Assembly: GCA_026936325.1 (NCBI GenBank)
Contig: JAPTHN010000006.1
Location: 29,157,296 to 29,221,295 of the forward strand
Length of the DNA stretch: 64,000 nucleotides
Origin: Platynereis dumerilii
Lineage: Eukaryota > Annelida > Polychaeta > Phyllodocida > Nereididae
Direction: 5' to 3'
The notes under the pieces are model-generated. The model made no database searches, was not told the DNA's origin, and worked only from the letters and a program-made list of their open reading frames with translations. Positions 11,401 to 26,100 of this stretch are shown in pieces (the stretch's first letter is position 1; the number at the start of each line of letters is the position of its first letter). A program made the position numbers and the translations under genes.

Positions 11401-11991
11401 ATATAAAAAAATATATTTACTGTCATTTCTTCATCTGATAATGCCAGAAGTCATTTTCCTTTGGCAGATTTATTCTGCAAAAAATGTAAAAGTTTCTGCT
11501 GTTGCAGAACAGATTGGAGCGTAGTGGTCATGCAATAAAACAAATACGACACTTATCATGTCGCCCTAGTGCAACATGAATTTCCTCATGCAAATAAGTT
11601 TTCACATTGTACTTATATCATGCCGTATTTGTATAACATTGATATCATGTCTTATTTGTATAACATTGATACTGTTACAATGACGTAAAGTCACAAAAAA
11701 AAGAGGGATTCTGTCTCATTTTGGTTATGTGACGTCATCACCAATTGTTTATGGAGGATGATGTCACAATCAAACAATGAGATTGTGATGTCATTACTAT
11801 TGTTGTTGAGGTGACGTCATCACAAACTTTTATAATCATAGGTGGAGCAGCTGTGTTCTGTGGGTTAAAGAATAAAATACGCAACATGCATGCACAGTAA
11901 GAAATTAAAGTCTTTCTCCACGTTGTGAATGTTATATTAGAGCCAGTCATTGGTTGAAATCCATGATTGATGTCATAGGAGCTCTACAATA

Positions 11992-12600
11992 TACAGTATC
12001 CCCAGTAAATGAGTACACCCAAGCGGCATATAGACTAATTTGCTAATACGTCATGAGGTCACTTCAGCAATCAACTTAACCAGCATATGATATCCATGGG
12101 ACCTAAGAAAACATGAAAAATTTGAATGGCGGAGACTTACTTATTTGTAAGTTGCAGTTGTTTAGAAATAACTGTGCTGCAAAATAAGTGAGTACATCCA
12201 ATGAAATATATGGGAATGATCTAAACATTGGCAAGTTATACGTGTTAACATTATGGAAGTTTTGTACAAAGCGCGTCACTATAAAATAGATCACATCAAC
12301 TTAATGTCGCATAAAAAGCAGGAAATCCCAATGGCCACTGTAGATGTTGTGGAGTGGCAAACATTTCCAGAGGTAGTCATCCCAAATCAGCAATCCCATT
12401 TCAATGGAGAAAAGTTGTCCATTTAGGCTATCTACAAATGTCATCATAAGAAGTAAGATAGACAGGCCATCATTAGTCAGGCAATCATTAGTCAGGACCT
12501 CTTGCTGATAACATTGAGGTACATGTTTCCATGGACGCTTGACGTTAATAAAAACCTTGATGAATTCATCTGCCTTGCAGTAAATTTTCCCATACACAAA
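11992..12600. mobile_element. Possible decayed Tc1/mariner-type fragment
   Basis: A TA-CAGTATCCCCAGTAAATGAG start followed by TACACCC resembles the termini of Tc1/mariner-derived elements, and GTGAGTACATCC recurs at about 12188. The rest shows no conserved transposase motif that I can verify. This is a weak call based on terminal sequence only. Confidence 0.3.
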
Positions 12601-12636
12601 TTATATCAATTTTGCACAAAATATTTCTTCATGAAC

Positions 12637-12828
12637 CAGTGGCGTAACTAGGGGGTCGCGAATGGGGGGGCACCTGGGGGGGCACGCGATTCTCTGGGGG
12701 GGCACCCATAATACTAATTGTATATTTTAGCCAAGGTTGAAAAGTTCATATGGGGGGGCACCTGGGGGGGCACAGGTCCAATATGGGGGGCACGTGCCCC
12801 CCCGTGCCCCCCCATAGGGACGCCACTG
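12637..12828. mobile_element. hAT-type MITE copy 2, just downstream of the receptor stop codon
   Basis: The ends are CAGTGGCGTAACTAG and the inverse GACGCCACTG, with perfect 8-bp target duplications TCATGAAC at 12629-12636 and 12829-12836. It is the same family as 7218-7420 but inverted. It lies about 110 bases past the stop codon of the receptor gene (which reads leftwards), so it is probably in or next to its 3' UTR. Confidence 0.93.
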
Positions 12829-12937
12829 TCATGAACACGTAAATAGATATTGAACAACTGTTCATTTAGATGAAATTCTCCTTAATAATATCGAGTGTCA
12901 ATGAAAACAGAGAGATCTATGCTTTCAGCAGTAACTC

Positions 12938-13253
12938 TTATGCCTGACTGTTATAGCACTGGCATGCTCCGCACGAATCTCGGAGTCTCTTCAAAGACTG
13001 CCGTACAACTTCCCAAAAGTTAATTCCGAGGGCCACAAAAAGAACAGAGTTGAGCAGGCAGAAAATGCATTTGCATAATTCGCTGAGTTCCACTGCTGAT
13101 CCTCTGGATGTCGCTCCTTTGATTTTTCCCATTACGGAATAATTTATGAAGTAATAGCATTCTGGAATGAGGAGGACAGCAAAAGCGATGCCATTGATGA
13201 CCAGTATCAACACAGCATTGTCACCAGAGGCACTCCTGTTGCGAATTTGATTT
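12938..13253 (-). CDS. Receptor exon 5 (last): TM6, TM7, tail and stop
   Basis: The acceptor TTTTTGCTTCCAG ends at 13254; the exon starts with the last base of a split Arg codon and ends with TAA at 12940-12938. It encodes intracellular loop 3 (basic, NQIRNRS), TM6 with PECYYF, extracellular loop 3, TM7 with LLNSVLF and helix 8 (NFWEVVRQSLKRL). NSVLF plus F seven residues later fits the NPxxY-x(6)-F spacing of class A, with Ser for Pro and Phe for Tyr. The Cys-containing tail is only about 25 residues. Confidence 0.88.
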
Positions 13254-16200
13254 CTGGAAGCAAAAATCAGGCATAGCTCATAATATCTTGCAACCTACAC
13301 ATTGTATGAAATAACATTGGTCACTCCTGTTGCGAAATCTTTTTGTAGTTTGCATCTGAAATCTATGTTACAGGCTTAAGCAGAGTATGAATTACTTTAG
13401 TCCAGCAAACTAGTTAAACGCTGGAGAATCACCTTGGAAACCCACTCAAGTTAATGACATCATCAATATCTGTGTTCCATCTTAAATTACTTTCTCAATT
13501 AAATATATTCATTATAGCTTTCCTAAAATATTAGTCTTCGAAATACATAGGTGGATCAAAGCCCAATTTTTATTAAAAGTCCAGTTATTTGATTTAATTA
13601 ATATTTTTCGCGATTCTTTCTCGTGCGCGGAACACACTTCGCACCTGCATGAACATGATGAACGGCGTCATTGCAAGCAGATGAACATGTGGAACTTTAA
13701 ATTTTTCAAATCGGATGATTCTAACCTCAGTAACAAGGGATTTTCACCTAATTTTCAGCACTAAAGATTGCAGAGAGTCGTCGAAGCCCATTCTCATCAA
13801 AATTAAAGGTATGGGTGGATAGAAAACGATTTTAAATGTATTATGCAATTATGTCACGCAATGTTGTCAGTAAGCACTCGCTCGCTCGCCCCAGGCGACC
13901 AAATAGACCCCGGAGTCGTCGTCATAGATCGTCGTCGTCCGTCATAATTGGTCCGTTGACGTCGTCGTCATTCCAACAAACGTCAGTTGCCGTCGTCAGT
14001 GGTTGCTTTGATTTGCGTCAGTTGCTTTCCTGCATTGACACAGTGCAATTAGCAAGGCTTCTGAAGTAGTGTCAGACAATCAGGAGATTACTAGTCAACC
14101 AGGCGACAGACAACCAGGTGACATCACTTCCAACTGGGCGACAACCATCCAGGCGACACACCACTACCAACCAGGTGACAAGTTTTGACCAGCCAGGCGA
14201 CAGCAAGTACAAACTAGGTGACAGATATTTTGAGTGACATACCAACTAGGTGACACACATTCCCGAATCTAGGCGACAAACTTAAATTCCAGGTATTCTA
14301 GGTGACAGAAACCTCCAAAAACTAGGAGATAGATTATCGCTCATGATCCATGCAGTCCTGCCACCTGTGGATAAGTTTAGAGCACTTTAGATCTCAATTA
14401 TCTTTATCAAGTAACAGTCAAAATGTATTTAAAAGGTTCTGAACCTCAATATTTTACAGTCCTTGTCATACTTACGTGGAATCTCAAGTTTTTTTTCAAT
14501 GCTGTTGAACTGTGATGTCAGAGATGACTCTATTCTAGCATTGCAATATATGTAAATTAACTACAAGCTGTGATGTCATTTCCAACTGGGTCAGGTTCCC
14601 CAGCTTCTAGCCAATGTTGATCCTCCTGAACTGAGCGTCACAGTTTCAACACAGTGTCAGAGTAAGAGTTTTATCAGTGATAGCCCCTACAACTACGTCA
14701 TCACAGCTTGATAGCCAATGGCCTGACCGTAAACTACGTCATCACAGTTCAAACATTGATATATTGAAGGAAGCATTACATTTTTGATCCCAATGATTTA
14801 TCACAGCAATCACCAGTCTAATCCTACCAAATGGCAGCTTTGTGAGCATTCACAGTAGACAACTGTTATAATCCCCACAGAGTTGTTTGATAAATCTACA
14901 AACTTGCTAACTTACAACTTTAAACTTTGATGGAAGTTGGTATAAACAGAAGGCTTTGACAATTTGTTTGTAAACACATGGCTTATGTTATGTATATTTG
15001 TTCTGGCAGCCCATTGGCTGAGACGCTGTGATGTCAAACTTGCATGGGTTTTCCCAGACCCAATTTTAACTCTGACACTGAGTTGAAACTGTGATGCTCA
15101 GTTTGGTGGATTCGCATTGGTTAGAAGCTGGGGAACCTGACCCAGTTTGAAATGACATCACAGCTTGTAGTTAATTTACATATATTGCAATGCTAGAATA
15201 GAGTCATCTCTGACATCACAGTTCAACAGCATAGAAAAAAAACTAGAGATTCCACGTAAGTATGACAAGGACTGTAATAAAATGAAGCATTTTTATTCAT
15301 AATTCTAGTTGTGTAGCAATGCGAACAATTAATTCCAATCAAGAATAGTAAAACGCCCGCGGCTCCCCCTGGATGTAAATGTGGAATCTCTGAATTTTTG
15401 TAAACATCCTGCATTGACTTCTTGCAGTCTTGTGGAATGGCAAACTGATAAAATCGATGTCGCCCAGTGAATTAAAAGTGCTTGTCGCCTAGTGCAAAAG
15501 CTTGTCGCCTAGTTAGAAGTGTTTGTCGCCTGGATGGAAGTACTTTGTCGCCTGGATGGAAGTGACTGTCGCCTGGATGGAAGTGATACAGTGTAAATGA
15601 TTTGAAAATTTAGTGTAGCCTAGTTGGTAGTGGCATGGTGTCGCCTGGTTGTCTGTCGCCTGGTTGACCACACACCCAATCAGGATGGCAATCCAATCAT
15701 CCGATTGCAATTCAGAATGTTATGGCTTTCTTTTGACACCTTTTTTGAAGATCACTATTTGTTTATTACCTCTTTCCCTCAAGTGCTATTGAGATGACCT
15801 GTCAAAGTTGGCACTGGCAGCTGAAGTGCAATTCAGTAATTAGAAGACCCTGATCACAGTTAAGTGCACAATTGCCCTTGTCTTAAATCATACTTATATG
15901 TCATGATTCATTACAAATGGAACACATGTTCTAATTTCTGTCTATCTATAGATCTATCTATCTATCTATTTGACTATATTTCTATCTATTTGACCATTTC
16001 TGCTGGAATAACTTTCATGAAATGTGTCATTTTAAAGGGGAAAATGAGATCTATTGCAAGGTGTCATTTTCTGATTTCTTAGGTGGTTAGACTACAACTT
16101 AGAAACAAATCTATCAATAAACTAAAGAAATATGTATCTAACTGTCCCTAAATTGTAAATTTACACTTTTTAATGTAAGGTCACTGGTCAAGGAGTCAAG

Positions 16201-17104
16201 ATCTGTTATTTCATTTCTCATACAGTATAGACCTTGAACATGAATGTTGTCAGTGGTTATGTTTGTAAACTCAGTTGTTTTGCCATTTACAGCCTGTAAA
16301 CTTCATATACAAAAAATGAGTGTTGCTTCACACAGAATTTTGCACTCTGGGAAATAATAGCCAATGAAGTGTCATCCATTGAACATGGGAAACATAGAGG
16401 CTGTTTGATTAGTCATGATGAGGAGATGGCCCAGTGGGCGACCAAGTGCTCAAGAGTTACTGACAACACTTTTATGTGCGATTTTCAGGGCTTTCCTGTA
16501 CTTTAAAGTGTCAAAATCGGCCAATTTTCAACAATTTACCACCAAAAAATCAAAGGAGTTTCAGACTGAAGAGAGGGAGGCTTTGCAAAACCGATAGCTT
16601 TTAATCATTTTGTTGTTCATAATTTGCTATTTCAGTTTCTATGTCTATTGTTTTCCAAATAATAGCATTGGACTATTAGGCCAATAGGCCTACATTCAGC
16701 AGTCAATCATACTAAGTCAAGCATTGCATGCACAGATATATGCCTATGATTGCATGTATGATCTAATTGGTTGGTTCCAGACACACTTTGGTGAACAGTG
16801 ATTGACACAGACCACATTTGACAAATTCAGATCGCATTTAGATTGAATATAGTTTGCAGGCCTCTTGGTACAGTTTTATTTGAATCAAGGCATATTTCTA
16901 AATTCATACTTTGCCCTCATAATTGCACAATTATGTTATGTACCTTTATATGTTATGTTATATTAAAGATAGTTCAAGAAATTTAATTCCCCAAAATACA
17001 TCACAATCATAGATCCTGATAGATATATTCACAGACTGATAAAAAAAAATCAATAGATAAGCCTTCATAGATTGATAAATAGATAGAGGGAAAGATAGAT
17101 AGAT

Positions 17105-17168
<64 letters not shown>

Positions 17169-20100
17169 TGAAACCACACCACAAGTGACATATATTACTT
17201 TAATTTATGTATTTTAAAATTTCCACAAGTGATAAGAACTACCACATATTCTGATATTTTTAAAAGTGACATGTATCCAGAAATAATTTTTCCCTCCAAC
17301 TTTTTGTTCATCTTGACTTTTCTTTGTGTCGAAAACACCGCAGCAGTGGAGACAAAACAAGAGAACCGCTTGTATTGCTCTCTGTTGGCAGATTGCAGTT
17401 TTCTGTTTGTGTTCATGTTTGATTGTTTGTTATTATCACTTATTGCTTCCAATGATTTTCAAGAGTGCTCACCAAATGATATGCCCTCAGTGTACGTTGT
17501 CTACAGCAACATGAAGACTGTGACCTCGGTCTAGGAAGAAATTAATTAGAGACTGAGAGAGGGGCTGTTCTGTCAAAACTAACAAACGTTTTGGGTAATT
17601 GTAGGGGTCATAGGTCAACTCGCCAGGCGAAAACTCACTAAGTGACAACTCACCAGGACACAAACTCTAGATGTGAACCTGTTCTGTGAACGCAAATTAA
17701 AACATATTCGTTTTCTTTTCTTTTCATAATTGCTACACATACATGTTTACCTGTACAATTAACCCCGGCACGTTTTCTGTAATTTTGTGATGAATTGCTC
17801 AACTAAAACAACAATGTCATCCAACTATGTAACATCAATTCAATAAAAAAAGATAGAAATGTTAAATAAGATAGAAAAGTTAAAATTAGTTAAATAAGAT
17901 CGAGAAGTTGAATAAGATAGAATAAGATAGGCCTAGAATGAGATATTATGAGAGATTATGAGATAGAATAAGAGAGATATGATATATAAGATAGAAAGAA
18001 AATAATGAGCTTGTTCAATACAATTAAAAAGGGCCAAAAACTAATTTTCTTCTATTGGGGACAAGTTGATCCCTCAACCATATAGCAATTACATTGATTC
18101 CTATGGTAGACTTTCAGATAAAGCTATGACTCAATTACTTCAATTTTCATTTTAATTTCATGCATTTGATTGGCACTTTTTATATTAAGCTGAATCCAGA
18201 ACTCATGCAGAAGTTATGAAAGTAGTTGATTACACATTTCTAATTGGTGCATGTTCTGTAATTTAAAATCTGAATGTCTATAGACCTTTTAATGAAAAGT
18301 CAATAGAACTTTATAATAGATGACTTTTGAAGTTCTTGATCACAGGTATCCAAAAAGCGCGAGTTAGGCCCTATATGATTTACCATGACAGGAAGCATTA
18401 TTATCTAATTTAAAATAGCAAATTTGTACATTTGAGATTGACATTGAGCATATATATTTCATAAACAGAAAAGTTGAGAAAACACCAAACACAGGGCCGT
18501 AATAGGAAATCTGGCGGGTTGGGGAACTGGCAGGAAGACATTATTCTGGTGAGTAGTGGGCCTGGTGAGTTCTCGCCAGGCGACTTTACCAATCCCCATT
18601 GCAGGCCTGCCTACTGGCTATTTTGGCAGAACACTTTTTTGGCCGGCTAATATTGGTCAATTCGGCCAGCCTGGGTGGTTCGGTTCGGCAGGGGACATGG
18701 TTGGATTCGGCCAGTGTTTATTTCAGTTAGAATTAACAGGTTGATTTATAAGTTTACTTTTTTTGTGAAATGGTTATACATAGCTTGGTGCACCCAGTTG
18801 CGGACTGGTATGAATAAGGCTTTTGTTTTTCAGTGTTAGTGATTTTTGGCATTTCTGTAGCCTTAGCAGCATGAAGAAAATGGAAAAGATCCAGGAGAGG
18901 GCGCTGCGCCTCATGTATTCAGATGCCACATCATCGTATGAAGAACTCCTGAAGAAAAGTGACAATTGTACGCCGCACATTAGAAGACTTCGTTTGATAG
19001 CCACTGAAGTCTACAAGAGTATACATCACTTCAGCCCTGTTTTTATGAGTAATATGTTTACACAAAAAGTTTCTAGTCAAAATCTTAGAGATCCCTTAAA
19101 ACTAGTCATGCCTGCTTTTAAAACTATAAGATATGGCAAAAACACATTTTCTTACCATGGTGCTCACGTTTGGAATTTTTTACCGTATGATATTAAGAAA
19201 TGTACTGATTTTAATGCTTTTAAGATAATGTTGAAATTATGGGAAGGACCACAATGCCAGTGCTCTATGTGCTGTTTTTAATGATTATGATTTTACCTTG
19301 TTATTCCTTTGTTATCTGCTGATTTTATTGTTTTGTTATTTAATCGACTAATAGCTTTGAGCTAATATTTCTTGTTTTTACTGTCGGTGTAAAATAAATG
19401 TATCTGTCTATGTGATCTAAATCAAATAAATCTCTTTAAATCAAATACATCATGATTTCAATGAGCACCTTAAAATCACTACTCAAAACATGATTTAAAT
19501 TGCCTTGATTTAAATCAGACTACTGTATTTACTTTATTTTCAACAGGACAGCAGCAGAACCTGATGTCGTGTCTGCAGAGACACTACAGGAATTTCAAAA
19601 CAGACTCCAGAAATCCTGCCCAAACTATATGGATTTTAGACATTTTAACTGTTACCAGAATGACTTTTAATGCTTTTAATCCACCTGATTTTAATCCGCA
19701 CCCATTTGCATCGCACACAGATCCGAGTATACGCCAGATGGTGGTCTGGATCTTAATGGAAGAAGAAGAAGAAGAAGGGTACTGCTCGGGCGCAACCTTG
19801 CACTGCACTTGACATTTTCATGGTATGTCAAAACATGGATTTGAAGATTTAAATCTTTTTAATAATGAAATGAATTATGTTTAAACTATACTGCACTGAT
19901 AAATTACTGACAAATGAAAAGCCATTTGTGTGTTACACTCGGGTACCGCTGCGTGATAATGGGCTAAGATATGATATGTGATAGTCAGTGTGAGAAATGG
20001 CTTTCAGAAAGCCCTAGTCCAACCTGGAGAGCACATAAATTAATGTGATGCTTATTAATGGTGATTATTAATTATTCAGTCAAATTTCACTAGTCAGGAA

Positions 20101-23100
20101 GATCGGACGTCCACTGTTTTGCATATTGGCGATAATTAAGTGTCATGACGTGATGTCAATAAATCATGTGATAAATTCATACTCCAGTTTAAAAAATTTG
20201 AATATCCCAAACTTTTTGTCAAAATTGGTGAGAATTGTCTTAAAATAATTTATTTTACTTACTGTAATAATTTTACAAGTTTTATTGCATAACTTGATCT
20301 CTTGATAAATGATAAAGTTTGGAATAATTGCAATTGTGCAGAACTATGATCTTGTCCATAAAATCAGTTTAAGGCAAGTTTTTATGTTCTACATCATATT
20401 ACGTTTAATTTACCATTCATCTTTCAGGGGAACAATATAACATTAATGATCGGATCAGTGGATATGCTGCCTTCAGCATAGATTCTCCTTTGCATCTTGA
20501 AGTTGAAGACTAATGCAAGGTAATAATTCAAAATAGCATGCAATGCATGCACCGTGTCCTTGAGCAATTTAATAACCCCTTATAACTCATCACATTGACA
20601 CATCGCTATAAATTGTGAAAAGTGTTGACAGTGCTCTCTGGGTAAGTTCACAGGTTTGTGTTGAAAAGTTATTTCATTGAATTTTCAGATATTCTTGTTA
20701 TTTTGGAATATAGGCCTAGATGTTTTCCCATAACTAATTAGAAAAAAATTGTAATAAATCTTGATTTTCATTCTACAAACAAATACAATTCATAGTTTGG
20801 CACCTTTTTTTTTCTGGGTAGCAAGTCTTTTGGGTCTTTTGATCTGAGAAACTACAAATTAAATATGTCTGATCTTACTTAGGGGAGACCGGGGCTGGTT
20901 GTCACAGGGGCAGGTTGTCACACTTTTTATTGCACTAAACTATGGAGTCACACAGCTCAACCAATCATTGTGTACTGCTTTTATAACTCCCTGGAGTCTT
21001 TCTGAAAAATCTTGACCCCTGAAAGGGAGTCTGGTAGGCACACGGTCTGTTAAAAATTTCCTGTCACAAAAAGTAATTTTTTACCTTCAACTTGCATGCA
21101 GTGCTAGTCTTTATCAAATAGTTGTTGAAAAAGGTACAGTTAATAAACTTACCATGTAGACATTTCTTTAAATCATGATGACAACAAATAGTGAAAATTT
21201 TGATAACAACGGCCTTGGTCACCCGTTTTGGAATTTTCATCAATCGGGGCAGGTTGTCACAAAAAGGCGGGGCAGGTTGTCACACTTTTTGGAGCTGGCT
21301 GTTACCTATTAGGACCAGGCTTTTAAACCAAAAAACTAACACAAATATAAATGTGTGCTTTATACATGCTATTGATGACTGAAGATGTAAGCAGATATTG
21401 CATTGTGTTTAAATAAATCGATTTCAAATTTATATGTAAAATTTGCAAAAAAAATTGTAAAAATCCTCCTCCAGATCAGAGTGCTTTCCTGCTGATTGGT
21501 AAGCCTTCATTTGTAGCACCCTTGTACACAGTAGCGTGTTTGTTAAGGTCTTCACTGGGCAAGCAAATGATTCCTCATATGTCCAAAATAACTTTTCTTG
21601 GTCAAGATCTGCCCTACAGAGTTCCACTTCCCGCATCCGAGCTCTTAACCAAAAGTGTGACAACCTGCCCCGAGAGTGTGACAACCTGCCCCGAAAGTGT
21701 GACAACCTGCCCCGAATTCTGAATTTTAAAAAATGTCCAATGGGACATCAAGATTTCGAATGATATAGGTATATATTCACCAAATGGCAGTGCTCCTGCA
21801 TGCTTCAAATAGATATAGTAGCATGTTTAAGTTTTACGCACTGTGACATCCTGCCCCTGTGACAACCAGCCCCGGTCTCCCCTACTAATTTTTACTATTA
21901 AGAATTTAGAACTGAATGTGAATTCGAAAGACAGAAGGTAGATATAACTTTATTGTCCCAGTTGGGAATTTCTTAGGCATACATGTACATGTATAATAAA
22001 TCAATGCATGCATGAATATTTAATAAATATTATTTTTGTCTTGCAGTGGATAGAGTTCAGTTGGACTGCATGGAAGTGTGCAGTTTGCTCATCAGAATTC
22101 ATTGAAACTCCTATGAATCTTCATCACACATTCACACTCCTAGGCATTAAATGGATCAATCCGTGGGTATATATATATACAAAACTTGTGCTGCCAATAA
22201 ATGCTCAGTAAATATTGAATAATTTGAATTCAGTACTGATCCTTATATTTTTGTCGAAACCTCCGCTTTGACGTCTTCTTTAAGATCTATGCAGCTAGTT
22301 AACTATGAAGAAGATTTTCTCAAATTGCAGAAACGCAACATAAAGTTACTATTTCTTCCTTAATTTCAGACAGAGAATTTTCGTTAACTCATGCAGTCAT
22401 TCATTCAGCTTTATTTCAAACAATATGGGTGTCTCACTTTGTGCATAAATAGACCTCTTAACAAAGTTCAGATTTTTGGAGGCCGGAGTCGTATTGTAAT
22501 ATTACTTAAATTGTAGTCGTAGAAAATGTTGCAAAAAATGCTTCTTTTCTTTCTTTCCAGCCCCACTTCAGCTGAATGGAAAGACAGCTCGCAAAAATGC
22601 CAGAAGTAGGCAGTTCCGGGCTCCAGATCATGATACCCCACTACAAACCTAAGGTCTTCTGTGGACACCTACTTGATAGTTTTAACAAGCCAGGCCTAAA
22701 TAGCCCACACCGGTGCTGATGGGGCGTAAAACACAAACTCACTCACTCACTTTAACAACCCAGGCTTAGTTCATTGATTTCTGTGTTTTTGATTTGGGCG
22801 AGGATATGAAAATGTTCAGCAAGCATGTGAATTTCATCCAGTCCTTTGCTTATTTGATATATCAAAATACAAGAAGTAGATTGGTGGCTCATATAAATCA
22901 ATTATATAAATCGGAAAAGGTCTGAAATATGTCCTGTACAGTTCATTGTGAGATTTTGATTCATTGAGTTTGGTTGCACCATTCAGTGGCGATGTCTCGT
23001 ATCTCTGGTTCTGAGTCTGTCTTTTGACAAACTCTGTCAATTATGCATAACTTCATTAAATGAAAATGTCAACGTCTTACGTTAGGCATGTGAATTTCAA

Positions 23101-26100
23101 TAGGACGTTAATCTTTTTTATATAAATTTTCTCTCTTGTCTGGCACGTGTTTCTGAGTGTATTGGCACTCCTGAGAGATCATTCACTTTAAAATTTGGTG
23201 TCTTTTCATGATCTCTTAGTTTTTATATTGGTTTATCATTGTCACACGAAAATGCCAACATCAAGTAGCTAAAGTTGCGTTTTCATTAATTTTGGTTTCA
23301 ATATTCAATCTGTCAAAACTTGCTGAGCCATGATGGATCCACAAGTTCACTACTTGCCAATAAAACATTCTAAAGAAACAAGTTGGTGACAACCAACCTG
23401 GTGTCCACTTCTTACTTCTCGATGGGATTTTCTACAAAACTGAGTTGGTTTCAAAAAGTGTCCGAACTGGCATGTGATTCATGTAAGCTGAAGTGGTGAA
23501 TTTGAGGTTGTCTTTTGAAATTGGCATGACACTCCCAAAATTTTTCAATGAATTTTGATTCGTTTTAATTTCCTGATTTCTATTGTTAGGTGTATCTTTA
23601 TTACTTCCAAGTGGTAATTGCGCTTTTTATAAAGAGATGGTTCAAAGCTGTAATGAAATTGCAACTTGCATCTGTGTGGCTGAATGGAACTGGTATGATC
23701 AACCAGGGGCGATTAGTGTGCCTGGGCATTCTTTGCTGAGAGAGCCCTGCAACTATGCTGCTGCATTATCATATTATCGTAATTAAAGCCTGAGCCCCTA
23801 CTCCTCAGGTCATTGATACTTCTATACACTGCTCTATGATTTCATGACCTATGCGAGACAAAATTAGCGACATTATTGGCATGGTCGTATATTACCTAAC
23901 CCAGAAAGACCTTTTCTGAGTGATATCTTAAAGTTGAACCATTGTATTCCAATTATATATCTTATTATTTTATCATGTTATCTTCGGTCTTCATATGATT
24001 ATCGGTTCAGTATCTTGGTTCTTACTTCTTAGACAACAATGTTGATTACTTATTCCTTTACAAATGAAGATGTCAAACACCGACAGTCAGGAACTTGGCA
24101 TGTGATTTCTTTAAAAGGTTTTCATTAAAAGGTTTTCCTTCAATATTATTTCTTCACTCTTCAGCTGGCTTCTTCACAAGTACTGTGAGGTTTCGATCAA
24201 TAATGGAATCCGGATGCAGATCAATGAAGTAGAAGTTAAAGTAGAAGCCTCTATCCATCATTGACAATGTAAATTATTCATTGCATGCTGAAATCAAAAT
24301 GTAATGAACCAACATTTGGCATGCAAATTTCATAGAAATTATATTCTACATGATCATTAAATTTTGTTCTTCATCTTCTGATCTAAACCTGTCATTTCAC
24401 TGTCAATAGCAATTATTTTTTCCTATGTACATGAAAATGTTAAGCTCGGACAGTTGGGGACTTGACATGTGAATTTCATTAAAGGGCTACAATATATCTT
24501 CAACTTGGTTCAAACCTTAGTGCAACATTGAACATGTTGACAGTCAATGGTTATTATTCACTGCTTTATGAAATCAAAATGTAATGAACCAACATATGGC
24601 ATGTGAATTTCATAGAAATTATCTTCTGCGCTATCGTTAAATTTGGTTTCTCATATTCCGTTCTGATATGAACCCGTCATTTCACCTCACCTGGCATTGC
24701 CATCTGCTAATTTCAATGATTGCCCTTTGTCATGACAAAGCTGGCCCCGTTTCCTTGAAGAACGCTTTCTTCATAGCATTAGCTTGGAGGCCTATATGTA
24801 TATATATATAATTTTTGTTACAAAGATCCCTATTCTGCATTACAAAGCAAACTACAATTCTTTTTTGTAAAAGAATTTCTTGTTCTGGAAGTAAAGAGGA
24901 AGAAGGTCAGAATTATAATCATGCAGACTGGAGACACCCATGCAGACTGTACCTGTCCCTCTCATCAAAAGCCCCCACCATCAGTGGAGGGACAGTCAGA
25001 AATGGGAGATCAGCTCAAACAAAACTAAAATCAGTATGCCTGCCCAAGCCAAGTCCTGACTCATGGAAAGTATGTGAACTTTAAACAGAGGGTCTTGGTA
25101 GGCTTATCAAAATCACAAGGCAAACATTTTGTCACAAAAGTGCTTTCTTAAAATCGCTGTAAACAGGCTTTTGATATGTCTAAAAACTCCAAGTAATGAT
25201 ATGAAGCTGTGTATCTGGTATGTATCCCCCATGTAGGATAATAAAATTTGATGTATTGCTTAAAATATTCGCGAAGCGAAATGGCCGAAGGACGTTTCGC
25301 AAAGCGAATTGAGCACAAGAGAGGTTTCAAAATCTGTGCAGTGATGGTCTCAACATCAATGGTCGACAGCAGGAAATTAGGTCAAGTTGGTCCAGCTTCT
25401 TATCAATGATTTAGTTTCGAATTTTACAAAACATGACATATTCAAAGTATCTTGATAATTCAATTTTTTCCAGAAGTATTCCCTGTATCTATAATTTTTA
25501 TGGAATTGTCAATTATAAGCCTTGAAAAGCTAAATTTGACAGATTAGATTTCACTTCTTATGACAATGATATAATTTATAGGCTTAGAATCAATGATACA
25601 AATTCCTAAATACAACATATGCAAGTAAAAAAAAAATATTTATAGACCCAATATAATTAATTCATTGTGATACTCACGTTACAATGCATGTAAAAGATTA
25701 TTTAATGACACTTGCCATAAATGCAGAAAGAATGTGCATGATAAAATCACACATTGTTTGTTTTTGTAGGCCCATGTGGGTTTCAGCTGAATAGATTTAA
25801 GATCTTCTTATGTTCATTTGTATACATATAGAGTGTATGTCTTATGACTACTGGGAGCCTATGGGATTCAAATACAGTTCCTAAAAAGATTAAACTAATA
25901 ATATTTTTAAAATAAGCCATGAATTGGCTTCTTGTGCCAAGTTAAAATGTGGCCCAAAGTTATGCTGGTGTTGTTATGTAATACCATGCGGGCCACGTGT
26001 CTGGATGCTTTGTTTACTCACACTCACGCTTCAGTGATTCTGAGCTGCTGTTCGGTTTGCAGAAGCAATTAGCATGGAATTTTGAAATCTATTGTTTTGT

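Larger units (their letters stand above)
10391..11830. repeat. Long-range inverted repeat with clustered TGACGTCA motifs
   Basis: The block at 10391-10540 (several GTGACGTCA or GATGTCACA motifs, ending in a CCCTCTTTA block) is matched in inverse orientation by 11690-11830. Between the arms are a smaller palindrome (10571-10720) and a T-rich stretch (11100-11400). A further relative of the TGACGTCA-bearing sequence occurs at 34380-34490. This is probably a decayed foldback element; its ends could not be fixed. Confidence 0.5.

Noticed and set aside
12301-12597. 98-codon frame as a transposase fragment
   Set aside because: No DDE motif or WPxxSPDLN-like block can be read in it; only the terminal sequence near 11992 hints at Tc1/mariner.
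13836-14069. Arg/Ser-rich frame as an SR-type protein
   Set aside because: It comes from a GTCGTC-rich patch in the receptor intron and lacks any RNA-binding domain.
17229-17534. 101-codon hydrophobic frame with two possible membrane segments as a nested gene
   Set aside because: The composition fits T-rich DNA, overlapping frames are also open, and there is no homology or splice evidence.
17620-18595. A further foldback element bounded by CGCCAGGCGA motifs
   Set aside because: Only about 40 bases at each side are related, with no matching inner arms, so the boundaries cannot be supported.
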